From contig NC_018868.3 of NCBI RefSeq assembly GCF_000305785.2, positions 1 to 64,000 on the forward strand: a DNA stretch of 64,000 nt. The letters run 5' to 3'. The notes beneath the pieces were generated by a model. The model searched no databases, was not told the origin of the DNA, and saw only the letters and a program-made list of their open reading frames with translations. A program made the position numbers and the translations under genes. This DNA is from Simiduia agarivorans SA1 = DSM 21679 (GTDB lineage Bacteria > Pseudomonadota > Gammaproteobacteria > Pseudomonadales > Cellvibrionaceae). This document shows, piece by piece, positions 9,744-17,577 of this stretch (within the stretch, counting starts at the first letter, position 1; the number at the start of each line of letters is the position of its first letter).

Positions 9744-10982
9744 ATGAGCCTGTTGGTACAAAAATATGGCGGTACCTCGGTAGGTACTGTCGAACGAATT
9801 GAGGCTGTGGCTGCAAAGGTCGCCAAGTTCCGCGATCAAGGCCACGATATGGTGGTGGTGGTTTCGGCCATGAGTGGTGAAACCAACCGATTAATTGACC
9901 TGGCAAAAAGCATTCAGGAAACACCAGATCCCAGAGAGCTGGATGTACTGGTATCCACTGGCGAGCAGGTCACCATCGCGCTTTTGTGTATGGCGTTAAA
10001 GAAGCGCGGCTATGATGCCTGTTCTTATACTGGCTCGCAGGTGCGCATCGTCACCGATAACTCCTTTAACAAAGCGCGCATCCAGCAAATTGATGACGCC
10101 AATATCCGGGCCGATCTCAAGGCCGGTCGCGTAGTCGTTGTTGCGGGTTTTCAAGGTGTGGATGAGCAAGGCAATATCACTACACTTGGCCGCGGTGGCT
10201 CTGATACCACAGGCGTTGCATTGGCTGCTGCGCTTAAAGCTGACGAATGCCAGATTTATACCGACGTGGACGGTGTTTACACGACCGATCCGCGAGTCGT
10301 GCCCAGTGCCCGCCGCCTGGAGCGCATTACTTTTGAAGAAATGTTGGAAATGGCAAGCCTTGGTTCCAAGGTTCTGCAAATCCGCTCCGTAGAATTTGCC
10401 GGTAAATACAATGTCCCGCTGCGCGTATTGCACAGTTTTCAGGATGGTCCCGGCACACTGATTACCCTCGATGAGGAATTGAATACCATGGAACAGCCTA
10501 TCGTTTCAGGCATAGCCTTTAACCGTGACGAAGCCAAAGTGACTTTGGCAGGTGTACCCGATTTGCCGGGTGTAGCGTCGCGTATTCTTGCACCAGTGGG
10601 TGAAGCCAATATTGAAGTTGACGTTATTGTGCAGAACGTTTCTTCCGACAATACAACGGATCTCACGTTTACTGTTCACAAGAACGATATGAATAAAGCC
10701 CGCTCCGTTCTGGAAGCGGTTGCGGCAGAAATCGGTGCGCGTGAAGTAAAATGCGACGACAAGGTTGCCAAGGTGTCGTTGGTTGGCGTGGGGATGCGGT
10801 CTCATGCGGGCGTGGCAGCCACCATGTTTAAAGCGCTGGCAGAAGACAATATCAATATCCAGATGATCACCACCTCAGAAATCAAGATCTCTGTGATTAT
10901 TGATGAAAAATATCTGGAGCTGGCGGTGCGGGGACTGCACACGGCGTTCGGTATGGACAAAGACCCTGTTGAGCAACAGTAA
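9744..10982 (+). CDS. lysC: Aspartate kinase
   Basis: 412 residues. The N-terminal amino acid kinase domain starts with KYGGTSVG (residues 7-14) and contains GFQGVDEQGNITTLGRGGSD. Two C-terminal ACT domains (about residues 265-412) give allosteric control, in this family by lysine and/or threonine. It phosphorylates aspartate in the first step to lysine, threonine, methionine and diaminopimelate. The ATG at 9744 is preceded by a purine-rich GAAGGGAAGG; the in-frame extension upstream has no family support. It is a monofunctional enzyme, not fused to homoserine dehydrogenase. The gene sits between alaS and csrA as in Pseudomonas. Confidence 0.97.
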   Translation: MSLLVQKYGGTSVGTVERIEAVAAKVAKFRDQGHDMVVVVSAMSGETNRLIDLAKSIQETPDPRELDVLVSTGEQVTIALLCMALKKRGYDACSYTGSQVRIVTDNSFNKARIQQIDDANIRADLKAGRVVVVAGFQGVDEQGNITTLGRGGSDTTGVALAAALKADECQIYTDVDGVYTTDPRVVPSARRLERITFEEMLEMASLGSKVLQIRSVEFAGKYNVPLRVLHSFQDGPGTLITLDEELNTMEQPIVSGIAFNRDEAKVTLAGVPDLPGVASRILAPVGEANIEVDVIVQNVSSDNTTDLTFTVHKNDMNKARSVLEAVAAEIGAREVKCDDKVAKVSLVGVGMRSHAGVAATMFKALAEDNINIQMITTSEIKISVIIDEKYLELAVRGLHTAFGMDKDPVEQQ

Positions 10983-11126
10983 CGGAACTTTTGCGCACAG
11001 CGGGCGTCTTATCAACAGGGTTTAAGGGTGTAACCAACTAGTACTGTTAAATTTCCAATTCTGGGCTTTAATAATAGGGTAGGGAATGTACTGGAACGTT
11101 GGTTTTGTTATAAAAAGCACCGAACG

Positions 11127-11160
11127 GCCAGTTTTTGGGTTATGATAACCCGCGACTGGC
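11127..11160 (+). promoter_or_regulatory. Composite hairpin in the csrA upstream region
   Basis: A 7-bp palindrome (GGGTTAT-G-ATAACCC, 11137-11151) is nested inside a second inverted repeat (GCCAGT at 11127, ACTGGC ending 11160). It lies 52 bases before the csrA start. It could be a leader RNA structure or an operator; no known motif is assigned. Confidence 0.4.
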
Positions 11161-11211
11161 GGGACCTTCGGTGGTACCCTAGTACAACAGGATGATTTAA
11201 GGAGAATCGTG

Positions 11212-11394
11212 ATGTTGATTTTAACCCGTCGCATTGGTGAGACGCTGATGGTGGGCGATGAAGTAACCGTGACCGTACTCGGGGTTAAAGGTAACCAGGT
11301 ACGGATCGGTGTAAACGCACCTAAAGAGGTGGCCGTTCACCGGGAAGAGATTTATCAGCGTATCCAACGGGAAAAGCAGGAAAGCAACGACTGA
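11212..11394 (+). CDS. csrA: Carbon storage regulator CsrA / RsmA
   Basis: 60 residues, near-identical in pattern to family members: [12 protein letters not shown] at the N-terminus and the RNA-contacting HREEIYQRI with Arg44. CsrA is a dimeric RNA-binding protein that represses or activates translation by binding GGA in leaders. The ATG at 11212 follows AAGGAG (11199-11204); the adjacent GTG at 11209 is less well spaced. The Shine-Dalgarno itself contains GGA, which would allow the autoregulation known in the family. Long upstream region (229 bases after lysC) suggests its own promoter. Confidence 0.98.
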   Translation: MLILTRRIGETLMVGDEVTVTVLGVKGNQVRIGVNAPKEVAVHREEIYQRIQREKQESND

Positions 11395-11416
11395 TTTTCA
11401 CGCTTCGGAATACAGC

Positions 11417-11446
11417 AAAAACAGCGGCATTGGCCGCTGTTTTTGT
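11417..11446 (+). terminator. Terminator of csrA
   Basis: A 12-bp stem (AAAAACAGCGGC / GCCGCTGTTTTT) with an ATTG loop, ending in a T run, 22 bases after the csrA stop. Confidence 0.92.
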
Positions 11447-11521
11447 TTCTGACGCATGGTTTTAATGATGTTGAACGTTTTCTGAACAGATTGAGACTAA
11501 TCCAGAAAAATTCACATAACT

Positions 11522-11550
11522 CTTTGATTTTATAACGGATGTGGTATTAT
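11522..11550 (+). promoter_or_regulatory. Putative promoter for the tRNA-Ser locus
   Basis: A good -10 box TATTAT (11545-11550) is followed by a GC-rich discriminator (GCCGC), typical of stable RNA promoters. The -35 is weak (CTTTGA at 11522, 17-bp spacer). The promoter appears intact although the tRNA behind it is truncated. Confidence 0.5.
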
Positions 11551-11562
11551 GCCGCACCTGTT

Positions 11563-11635
11563 GGAGAGGTGGCCGAGTGGCCGAAGGCGCGCCCCTGCTA
11601 AGGGCGTATACCCTAATCCGGTATCGGGGGTTCGA
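11563..11635 (+). tRNA. tRNA-Ser(GCU), 3'-truncated in the T loop
   Basis: The 5' acceptor strand GGAGAGG, the D arm, a perfectly paired anticodon stem (CGCCC/GGGCG) with loop CTGCTAA (anticodon GCT at 11597-11599) and the long variable arm are all present. The T arm begins normally with GGGGGTTCGA and then stops matching. Neither the 3' T-stem strand, the 3' acceptor strand (expected CCTCTCC) nor CCA is found downstream. As written it cannot fold into a mature tRNA. Its place after csrA matches the conserved tRNA-Ser position in E. coli and Pseudomonas, so this looks like a damaged ancestral gene. Confidence 0.75.
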
Positions 11636-11735
11636 CAAGGCGGCGACTAGCCGCCGCTGGACGCCGTAGCAAAGCGAAGGCGCCCCGAAGGGGTGAGGCG
11701 CACAGCGGCGAATCAATCCCTTGGCACGGTACCTC
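11636..11735 (+). repeat. Hairpin-rich repeat element (A) joined to tRNA-Ser
   Basis: Starts exactly where the tRNA-Ser ends. It contains a hairpin GGCGGC-GACTA-GCCGCC, then GTAGCAAAGCGAAGG, and a nested stem around CCCCGAAGGGGTGAGGCG. The stretch CCGAAGGGGTGAG and the nearby GTAGC...AAAGCGA recur in element B after tRNA-Ala. No coding content is evident. Confidence 0.6.
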
Positions 11736-11739
11736 CCAC

Positions 11740-11772
11740 AAAACCCTCGCCTGAAAAGGCGGGGGTTTTTTG
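11740..11772 (+). terminator. Terminator downstream of the tRNA-Ser/repeat unit
   Basis: Stem AAACCCTCGCCT / AGGCGGGGGTTT (one G-T pair) followed by TTTTTT. It would end transcripts from the tRNA-Ser promoter. Confidence 0.8.
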
Positions 11773-11896
11773 TATGTCAGAAGCACCAAAGGGCCAGACC
11801 CCTTGGTGAGTTGGTGTGAGGCCATTTTCTCCTTCCAAAGTTGGGTTATCATGCCCGTCACTCGTCCTAAAACAAACGAATAATCGGGATAGAAGC

Positions 11897-13120
11897 ATGG
11901 TAAAGGTTAAAGCTGCCCTCGGTAACGTGGGTGTTCAGGTGGTTATCGCCATGGTGTTGGGCACATTGGTGGGTGCCATGATGGGGCCGTCTGCCGCGGT
12001 ATTTGCACCGCTGGGTGACCTGTTTATTAATCTGATCAAAATGCTGGTGGTGCCGCTCATTGCCATCGCCATCATTGCAGGTGCGGCCAATTTGGGTGGT
12101 TCCTCGGCTGCCGGTAAGTTGGGTGCGGCGACCTTTGCATTCTTTCTTGGGACGTCGGCGTTGGCGGTTGCTTTGGCATTGGTGGCCGGTGAATTGTTCC
12201 AGCCCGGACACGGTGTGGATTTGTCCTCTGCACGTCACCTGTTCTCCAATGAATATGCGGATAAAGGTGGGGTTCCAGGTGCCGTTGAAACGGTACTGGG
12301 TATGATTCCCACCAATATTTTTCAATCCCTGAATGACGCCAATATCCTGCAAATCATGGTGTTTTGTCTGTTTTTGGGTATCGCTTTATCGCGACAGCCG
12401 GATGCACAGCGCCAGCCTCTGATGCAGGGTATGGACACTATTGTGAATGCCTTTATCTGGATGATTAACGTCGTTATGTGGTTGGCGCCCCTCGGCGTAT
12501 TTGGCCTGATGGCAGACGCCGTCGGCACCTTTGGGTTTGCCATGCTGAATCTGGTGATGAATTTATTCCTGGTTTACGTGTTTGCCATTTTGGTGTTCGG
12601 TTTTGTGGTGTATCCATTACTGGTGAAGCTGTTTTCCAGTCAGTCTGCGCTCGAATTTTTATCCAAAATGAAGAAGCCACAGGCTGTCGCACTTTCAACA
12701 TCTTCAAGCATGGCCACACTGCCGGTAACCATGGAGGTTGTCGAAGAAGAATTGGGTGTGTCCAAGCCAACGGCCGCATTTGTATTGCCGTTGGGCGCGA
12801 CCATCAATATGAGCGGTAACGCGATTTACTATGGCCTGGTGGCGGTCTTTTTTGCTCAGGTGTTCAATGTGGACCTGGGTTTACCCGCCTACCTGGCAAT
12901 CATTTTTACGTCTACGCTTGGCGCGATTGGTCAGGCCGGTGTGCCAGGGCCTTCATTTCTCGTGGTGGCGGTATTACTGGCAGCGGGTATTCCCATTGAA
13001 GGTCTTCCGTTATTGTTCGCGCTGGATCGGATATTCGACATGATACGAACGGCGTTGAATATCACGGGTGATGCTGCATGCGCCGTGATTGTAGATCGGT
13101 TGGCCAAGCCGACAGAGTAG
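11897..13120 (+). CDS. Dicarboxylate/amino acid:cation symporter (DAACS family)
   Basis: 407 residues, many hydrophobic segments. Family features: serine-rich hairpin motif STSSSMATLP, the TM7 region TINMSGNAIYY, the second hairpin GVPGPSFL, and the TM8 motif MIRTALNITGDAA with the Asn/Asp pair used for substrate and sodium binding. In GltP/DctA-type carriers the TM7 motif is NMDGT; here it reads NMSGN, so substrate or ion coupling may differ. The substrate (glutamate, aspartate, C4-dicarboxylate or serine) cannot be told. ATG at 11897 is chosen because the in-frame upstream extension is not membrane-like. Confidence 0.88.
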   Translation: MVKVKAALGNVGVQVVIAMVLGTLVGAMMGPSAAVFAPLGDLFINLIKMLVVPLIAIAIIAGAANLGGSSAAGKLGAATFAFFLGTSALAVALALVAGELFQPGHGVDLSSARHLFSNEYADKGGVPGAVETVLGMIPTNIFQSLNDANILQIMVFCLFLGIALSRQPDAQRQPLMQGMDTIVNAFIWMINVVMWLAPLGVFGLMADAVGTFGFAMLNLVMNLFLVYVFAILVFGFVVYPLLVKLFSSQSALEFLSKMKKPQAVALSTSSSMATLPVTMEVVEEELGVSKPTAAFVLPLGATINMSGNAIYYGLVAVFFAQVFNVDLGLPAYLAIIFTSTLGAIGQAGVPGPSFLVVAVLLAAGIPIEGLPLLFALDRIFDMIRTALNITGDAACAVIVDRLAKPTE

Positions 13121-13141
13121 ACGGTTGGGGTAGGGATGCAG

Positions 13142-13172
13142 AAAAAAGCCGGCGTTAAGCGCCGGCTTTTTT
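13142..13172. terminator. Bidirectional terminator between symporter and PTPS-like gene
   Basis: Stem GCCGGCG / CGCCGGC with a TTAAG loop flanked by six A and six T, so it has a U tract on both strands. The stop codon of the minus-strand gene lies inside the structure. Confidence 0.88.
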
Positions 13173-14000
13173 CTGGACGATGGCGCCTTTGTTGACACCT
13201 TCATAGGCCTGCACCCGGATACTGTCGCCCGGGTTCTGCTCGGCAAGCGAGCTGGCAATGTGTTCGGCCAGGCATTCTACGGTGGTGTCTGAATCCACCA
13301 GGTAGCAATGCTTTGCGGGCATGGACAGAAAAAAATCACCTTGCTGTGCCTGGTAGCGGAAATCGATCAGCGGGTCCGGTTGGCCGATTATGTCGTCACG
13401 CGTGCCGATATAAATATCCTTCCATAGATCCGCCCAGTACTGCTCGAGACCGCTGTCCTTGACCCCGTTACGCCAGATCTGAATACGTGAACGGTGGCCG
13501 TGGGCAATACGTTGGCAGTTGCCATCATGCTTCTTCAGGCCATGGGAATAGTGGTAGAAGGCGCCGCTGATAGCTTCCTCTTCAAACGCCATAGTTAACC
13601 TGGCGACCCCATCACCAAACGCGTGCCGCAATTGTTGTTCGCACCAGTGTGCAACCGTGGAGGGTGTTATCTGATCAGCGTCAATCAGCGCGATGGCGGA
13701 CTTGGGTGAGCGGCAACGCAACTGGGTATCACCAAAGCGCCACTCCAGTTTGATCTGACCATCCTGTTCCGCCCAGGTCAGGTTCGGAGAGCGGGTGGGA
13801 ACCAGCAGGCAATGATCAATCCGGTCGTCGAGAAAAGTGCGAACCTGCTTTTTGACGCGGCCGAAATCACACACCATGCTCTGGTCGTCCAACTGACCCT
13901 CCAGCTGGATACTGGCCAGCCAGGTCTCGCCCAACAGCCCGCGCTCAGGGTGCAGGTAGCTGAAGTCGGCATTGGTGAGTTGGTCAACAAATAACAGCAT
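13155..14000 (-). CDS. Two-domain 6-pyruvoyl-tetrahydropterin synthase-like protein (QueD family)
   Basis: 281 residues, about twice a single QueD/PTPS unit. The second half has the family metal and catalytic pattern: histidine in HYSHGLKKHDGNC, followed by AHGHRSRI. The first half carries the other signature (CDFGRVKKQVRTFLDDRIDH) but its own zinc-site motif is degenerate (no HGH). QueD makes 6-carboxytetrahydropterin for queuosine; PTPS acts in biopterin synthesis. Which applies here is not determined. The ATG at 14000 is preceded by GGAGA; longer in-frame versions have no support. Shares a bidirectional terminator with the symporter. Confidence 0.75.
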   Translation of the reverse strand: MLLFVDQLTNADFSYLHPERGLLGETWLASIQLEGQLDDQSMVCDFGRVKKQVRTFLDDRIDHCLLVPTRSPNLTWAEQDGQIKLEWRFGDTQLRCRSPKSAIALIDADQITPSTVAHWCEQQLRHAFGDGVARLTMAFEEEAISGAFYHYSHGLKKHDGNCQRIAHGHRSRIQIWRNGVKDSGLEQYWADLWKDIYIGTRDDIIGQPDPLIDFRYQAQQGDFFLSMPAKHCYLVDSDTTVECLAEHIASSLAEQNPGDSIRVQAYEGVNKGAIVQKKAGA

Positions 14001-14131
14001 GAGTGTCTCCAGTAAGGTCGGGCATGATACCGCTCTGGCGGTCCGGTCGCCAGTTTTCAAGTGCAACCTCTGGTGCCAAACTGACGCAGGCCCCTGACCG
14101 GGTAATGCCTTATTAACAGCCTGCTAAACTG

Positions 14132-15538
14132 ATGTGGGTAAGTATAGAGCTTCAGAGGATGCGCTGGGTGCGGTCACTTTCTGCCGTACACCAGGCCAAC
14201 CGCTGGTTGGGAGGATCATTGCAAAAATTTTTTCAGTGGGCGGTTTATGGCGCGCTAGATCCGGGCCTGCTTGACGAAGTGCAGGCCAGGCAACAACGCC
14301 TGTTGCGCTATACCCAATGGCTACTCATCAGTTTGATCCTGATTTTCTGGGTTATGGCCTGGGTTCAGTGGGTGCCGGTCCGTCTTGTGGGGCTGTCGAT
14401 TGCGCTCGGGTTGTCGCTTTGGGGGCTGCTGGCGGTGAATTGGCACCGGGTCGCGCCTCACCTGAGTATGGCGGCTGTCGGCGTCGCCATTGTTATTGGC
14501 TGTTACTCCAATGGTGGCTTGGGCAGTGTCGCTTCCGCCTGGCTCTTATATCTCCCCTTGATTGCCGGCGTGATGGGAGGGATGGCTTTAGCCAAGGTTT
14601 GGATTGGCGTCGATATTGCGATTATGTTGACCCTGTGGGGGTTGTCCGCCTCGGGTTTTGTCTTTCCCGACCTCACACCCGAGTATTTCAAGCAAAGGCA
14701 GGACACGTTACAGCAGTTTGTTCAGCTTGTTGGTGTGGTGTTGGCGTTGGCCGGATTGATTGGGCAAGTGGAAGCGTCGGAACAGGCCATGAAGGCAACG
14801 ATCCGTTCCCTCAAAGAAGAAATGCGGGCCCGGGTCATTGCAGAACAAACCGCTGGCGCAGCACTGGCGCGCCAGCAGGCGTTTTTTACGTCCATGAGTC
14901 ATGAACTCCGCACCCCCCTGAACGCCATCATCGGTTTCGCCCGCATGTTGATGCAGCGAAAAGAGGGAGCTGCATTCAGCGCCCGGGATCTGGATTCTGT
15001 TGCCCGGATAAAAACCAACGGTATGGATTTACTGGCGTTGGTGAATCAATTGTTAGCACTTCGCAAAAGCGGTGATAGTGAGGGGCTGCTTCATCGGGAA
15101 ACGGTTGACCTCGGTACGCTATTGGCGCAGGTGTGTGGTGATCTCCGTTCTTTGGTGCGCAAGGGGGTGGCTTTACAGGTGAAAACAGCTGCACCCGTTA
15201 CTCTGGAAACTGACACAGGCTTATTGCACCGGATTCTGGTTAATCTGGTGGGAAATGCGCTGAAATTTACCGGGCAGGGCAGCGTGACGGTCGGGTTGGA
15301 AGCGCGGGAGAATTACGTCGTCATCAGTGTGACCGATACCGGCCCGGGTATTGCTGAAGAGGATGTGGCGGTGCTGTTTGAGCCTTTTACCCGCGGTGTA
15401 GGGCGCGAGGAAACAGAAGGCAGCGGTTTAGGGCTGGCATTGTCGCAACAGTGGGCAGGGATGTTGGGGGGCACCATTACCGTCGAATCAACCTACGGCA
15501 GTGGCAGTCGTTTTTGTCTGGAGCTTCCCTTGCAATAG
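14132..15538 (+). CDS. Membrane sensor histidine kinase
   Basis: 468 residues. About six hydrophobic segments (roughly residues 60-215) form an integral membrane sensor with no periplasmic domain of note. A short coiled region leads to the dimerisation domain with H-box SHELRTPLNAIIGF (His near 257). The ATPase has N box NLVGNALKF, G1 DTGPGI and G2 GSGLGLAL. There is no receiver domain and no response regulator next to it, so it is an orphan kinase. The signal is unknown. Start ATG has no clear Shine-Dalgarno; ATG at 14159 is an alternative. Confidence 0.9.
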   Translation: MWVSIELQRMRWVRSLSAVHQANRWLGGSLQKFFQWAVYGALDPGLLDEVQARQQRLLRYTQWLLISLILIFWVMAWVQWVPVRLVGLSIALGLSLWGLLAVNWHRVAPHLSMAAVGVAIVIGCYSNGGLGSVASAWLLYLPLIAGVMGGMALAKVWIGVDIAIMLTLWGLSASGFVFPDLTPEYFKQRQDTLQQFVQLVGVVLALAGLIGQVEASEQAMKATIRSLKEEMRARVIAEQTAGAALARQQAFFTSMSHELRTPLNAIIGFARMLMQRKEGAAFSARDLDSVARIKTNGMDLLALVNQLLALRKSGDSEGLLHRETVDLGTLLAQVCGDLRSLVRKGVALQVKTAAPVTLETDTGLLHRILVNLVGNALKFTGQGSVTVGLEARENYVVISVTDTGPGIAEEDVAVLFEPFTRGVGREETEGSGLGLALSQQWAGMLGGTITVESTYGSGSRFCLELPLQ

Positions 15539-15555
15539 TGATCAAGGTGACAGGC

Positions 15556-15585
15556 AAAAAAAGGGCAGCCGGTGTGGCTGCCCTT
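15556..15585 (-). terminator. Terminator of the porin/phosphate-binding-like operon
   Basis: Stem AAGGGCAGCC / GGCTGCCCTT with a five-base loop; read leftward it ends in a run of seven T. It lies 19 bases beyond the stop of the 15604 gene. Confidence 0.85.
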
Positions 15586-15603
15586 GGCGTCGTTGTCACA
15601 GCA

Positions 15604-16038
15604 TCAGAACTGGAACACAACCTTTACGCTTGAATCCACATCGGCGGTGTCGATGTAGCCAATCAGTGAAGGGTTTTGTGCAATCAGCTTTTTCACATCG
15701 GCGCTGGAACCCACTTCCTTCGGAGGTGTGCCTTTACCTGTGAATAGCAGCTGTGCCCAGTAGGCTTTGATCTGCTGATCGTTCTTTTTCAGTACCGTGG
15801 ATACGAAGGCGCTGCGATTAGCGGAGCCATCGGCCTGGTCCACCGGGATGGCGTCGGAGCCGTCGGGGAAGGCCTTTTTCTTACCCAGGAAAATGCGCGA
15901 AATGTCGTCTTCGCTCATGCTGTTGGTGTTGCCGGGGTGAACCACCACGGCAACGCCGGACCATGCTGCACAGCTCATCAGAACAGCAGCAATTGCCAGC
16001 AGGCGGGAGGCGAGTTTCTTAGAGAATAACGCTTTCAT
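15604..16038 (-). CDS. Small PstS-like periplasmic substrate-binding protein
   Basis: 144 residues with a signal peptide (hydrophobic residues 12-27, cleavage near AWSGVA). Contains the PBP-like signature VVVHPGNTNSMSEDDISRIFLGKKKAFPDG and a GYIDTADVD-like C-terminal strand. It is about half the length of a full PstS, matching the short 'phosphate ABC transporter substrate-binding' family usually found alone or beside porins. It directly follows the porin gene (12-base gap) and shares its terminator, so a role in phosphate or anion uptake at the outer membrane/periplasm is likely, but this is inference. Confidence 0.8.
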   Translation of the reverse strand: MKALFSKKLASRLLAIAAVLMSCAAWSGVAVVVHPGNTNSMSEDDISRIFLGKKKAFPDGSDAIPVDQADGSANRSAFVSTVLKKNDQQIKAYWAQLLFTGKGTPPKEVGSSADVKKLIAQNPSLIGYIDTADVDSSVKVVFQF

Positions 16039-16050
16039 GAAATTCCTCCC

Positions 16051-17265
16051 TTAAAACACTGAGTCGATAGAGAAGCGCAGGACACCAGCGTCGCCGTCTA
16101 CACCCACATTTCCGTCAGAATCAAACATACGCTGTGAGTAGTCGATTTTGAAAGAGGCTGATGGGTGGAAGTTGTAACGCATACCTACGGTCCAGGTTTG
16201 GTTTTCACCTTCGGCTGAGCTTGCCACTGCTTCAACGCCGCCAATCAAGAATGGCAGTGCAGGGTTTGCGCAGCGCGGATCGGTTGGTGTTGCCGCACAG
16301 GTAGTGGTGATTTCTGATGCTAAACCATCCTTGCGGGTATCTTCCTGAACCTCGTAGGTGATGTGGAACATCAGATCATTAAAGGTTTTGCCCAAAGTCA
16401 GGTAGGCAGAATCCTGATCAGCGATGAAGGAGTCATCTACTTTGATCTGGGTAATTTCACCTGCAAATAACCAGCTGCCATTGTCTGCCTTGAAGCCCAG
16501 GCCAACGAAAGAGCCTTTGTCATCCTCTACGGAAAAGCCCGCTTCGGTGTCGGCCCAGCCGGACGCCACCAGGTTGCCTGCAAGACCGGCTAAAGTGCCA
16601 TTGGTAATGCTGGTGTCAGCCTGGAAATAAGCTGCTCGCAAGGTCAGCCAATCGTTGTTGACGGTCCAGGCACCACCCCACAAGTTGCGCAAGTCAGCCT
16701 GTGATGCCTCACCCGAAATAGTGAGGTCGTTAGCAGTACGGCCCAAAACCAGCTGCAAACCAGAGTCCCAGCTGCCCAAGGCCCCGTTGAACTGAAGGTT
16801 GGCACCTTCCATCGTCGAGAAGAAGAGGTCATACACAGACTCTGGTGGACGAATCCACGGGTAGGCATAACCTACATCGAGAAAGTCTGAGTACTGGTAG
16901 AAGGGAATACGCAGTTTGCCCACGTTGATGCGCGACGCGTCACCAAAGTCGTAGGACACGAAGGCCCATTCCATTTCTACGTTGAAGTCGTCTGCACCCC
17001 GGGCAATGGCCTGCGCTGTAACGGAGAGCCCGTTACCCAGGTTGCTGGACGCTTGCAGAGCCAGCTTGGATTCGGGCCGGAAGTTAAAGTCGTCGTCGTA
17101 TCCATAAAGACGCAACTCTTGACCGTCATCGCGTGTGGCTTCGCTGGTGCTGATGCCGCCGGTGATGGAGGCAAAACCATTCCAACGAATATCCGCGGCG
17201 TTGACGTTAACCGCCAGGGCCGATGCCATGCTAGCAACAGCTGTTGCGAGTAAGGCTTTTTTCAT
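16051..17265 (-). CDS. Outer membrane porin (beta-barrel)
   Basis: 404 residues with a signal peptide (MKKALLATAVASMASALAV, cleavage after VNA). The mature part alternates polar and aromatic residues as in 16-strand barrels and ends in the C-terminal phenylalanine (SIDSVF) needed for BAM recognition. Signature strand GLSVTAQAIARGADDFNVEM resembles porins of the phosphate/nonspecific type in marine gammaproteobacteria. The ATG at 17265 is preceded by GAGAGAG; an in-frame GTG at 17271 is an alternative. First gene of a two-gene unit with the small binding protein. Confidence 0.88.
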   Translation of the reverse strand: MKKALLATAVASMASALAVNVNAADIRWNGFASITGGISTSEATRDDGQELRLYGYDDDFNFRPESKLALQASSNLGNGLSVTAQAIARGADDFNVEMEWAFVSYDFGDASRINVGKLRIPFYQYSDFLDVGYAYPWIRPPESVYDLFFSTMEGANLQFNGALGSWDSGLQLVLGRTANDLTISGEASQADLRNLWGGAWTVNNDWLTLRAAYFQADTSITNGTLAGLAGNLVASGWADTEAGFSVEDDKGSFVGLGFKADNGSWLFAGEITQIKVDDSFIADQDSAYLTLGKTFNDLMFHITYEVQEDTRKDGLASEITTTCAATPTDPRCANPALPFLIGGVEAVASSAEGENQTWTVGMRYNFHPSASFKIDYSQRMFDSDGNVGVDGDAGVLRFSIDSVF

Positions 17266-17309
17266 AATCACTCTCTCTCGGTTGATGTTGTAAACAGGGT
17301 AGATGACAA

Positions 17310-17344
17310 ACGCAAAATTTGCGTAATAAAAAGCGGCTTTTTAT
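17310..17344. promoter_or_regulatory. Two adjacent palindromes in the porin promoter region
   Basis: ACGCAAA-A-TTTGCGT (17310-17324) and ATAAAAAGC-G-GCTTTTTAT (17326-17344) are both perfect and lie 45-79 bases upstream of the porin start. They look like operator sites, but I cannot name a regulator. The remaining bases between porin and gltX hold only the gltX promoter. Confidence 0.4.
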
Positions 17345-17490
17345 AGGTATTTAGTAGGCCTGGAGTGGCCCTTTATTGTGTGCTGACCAGAAGGACGTTG
17401 ACGGTCAGTTAAGATTTGGTCGCCGATACTATTTAACCGTGACCCATGCGTCAAATTAATGCGTACTTTTTCTGTGACCTGCTGGTCATA

Positions 17491-17519
17491 TTAGAGAAGC
17501 GTCACAAATTGCGTATAAT
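17491..17519 (+). promoter_or_regulatory. gltX: Putative sigma-70 promoter of gltX
   Basis: Perfect -10 TATAAT (17514-17519) with a weak -35 TTAGAG 17 bases upstream. Transcription would begin near 17526, giving a leader of about 50 bases. Confidence 0.55.
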
Positions 17520-17577
17520 GCGCGCCAGTCGGCCGCTGAAGGCCAATAATTGTCTGATTTTGTTCCGGAAATTACCC

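Noticed and set aside
11785..11815. Inverted repeat CACCAAAGGG...CCCTTGGTG
   Set aside because: Short and imperfect; may be part of the symporter leader, but not strong enough to call a separate element.
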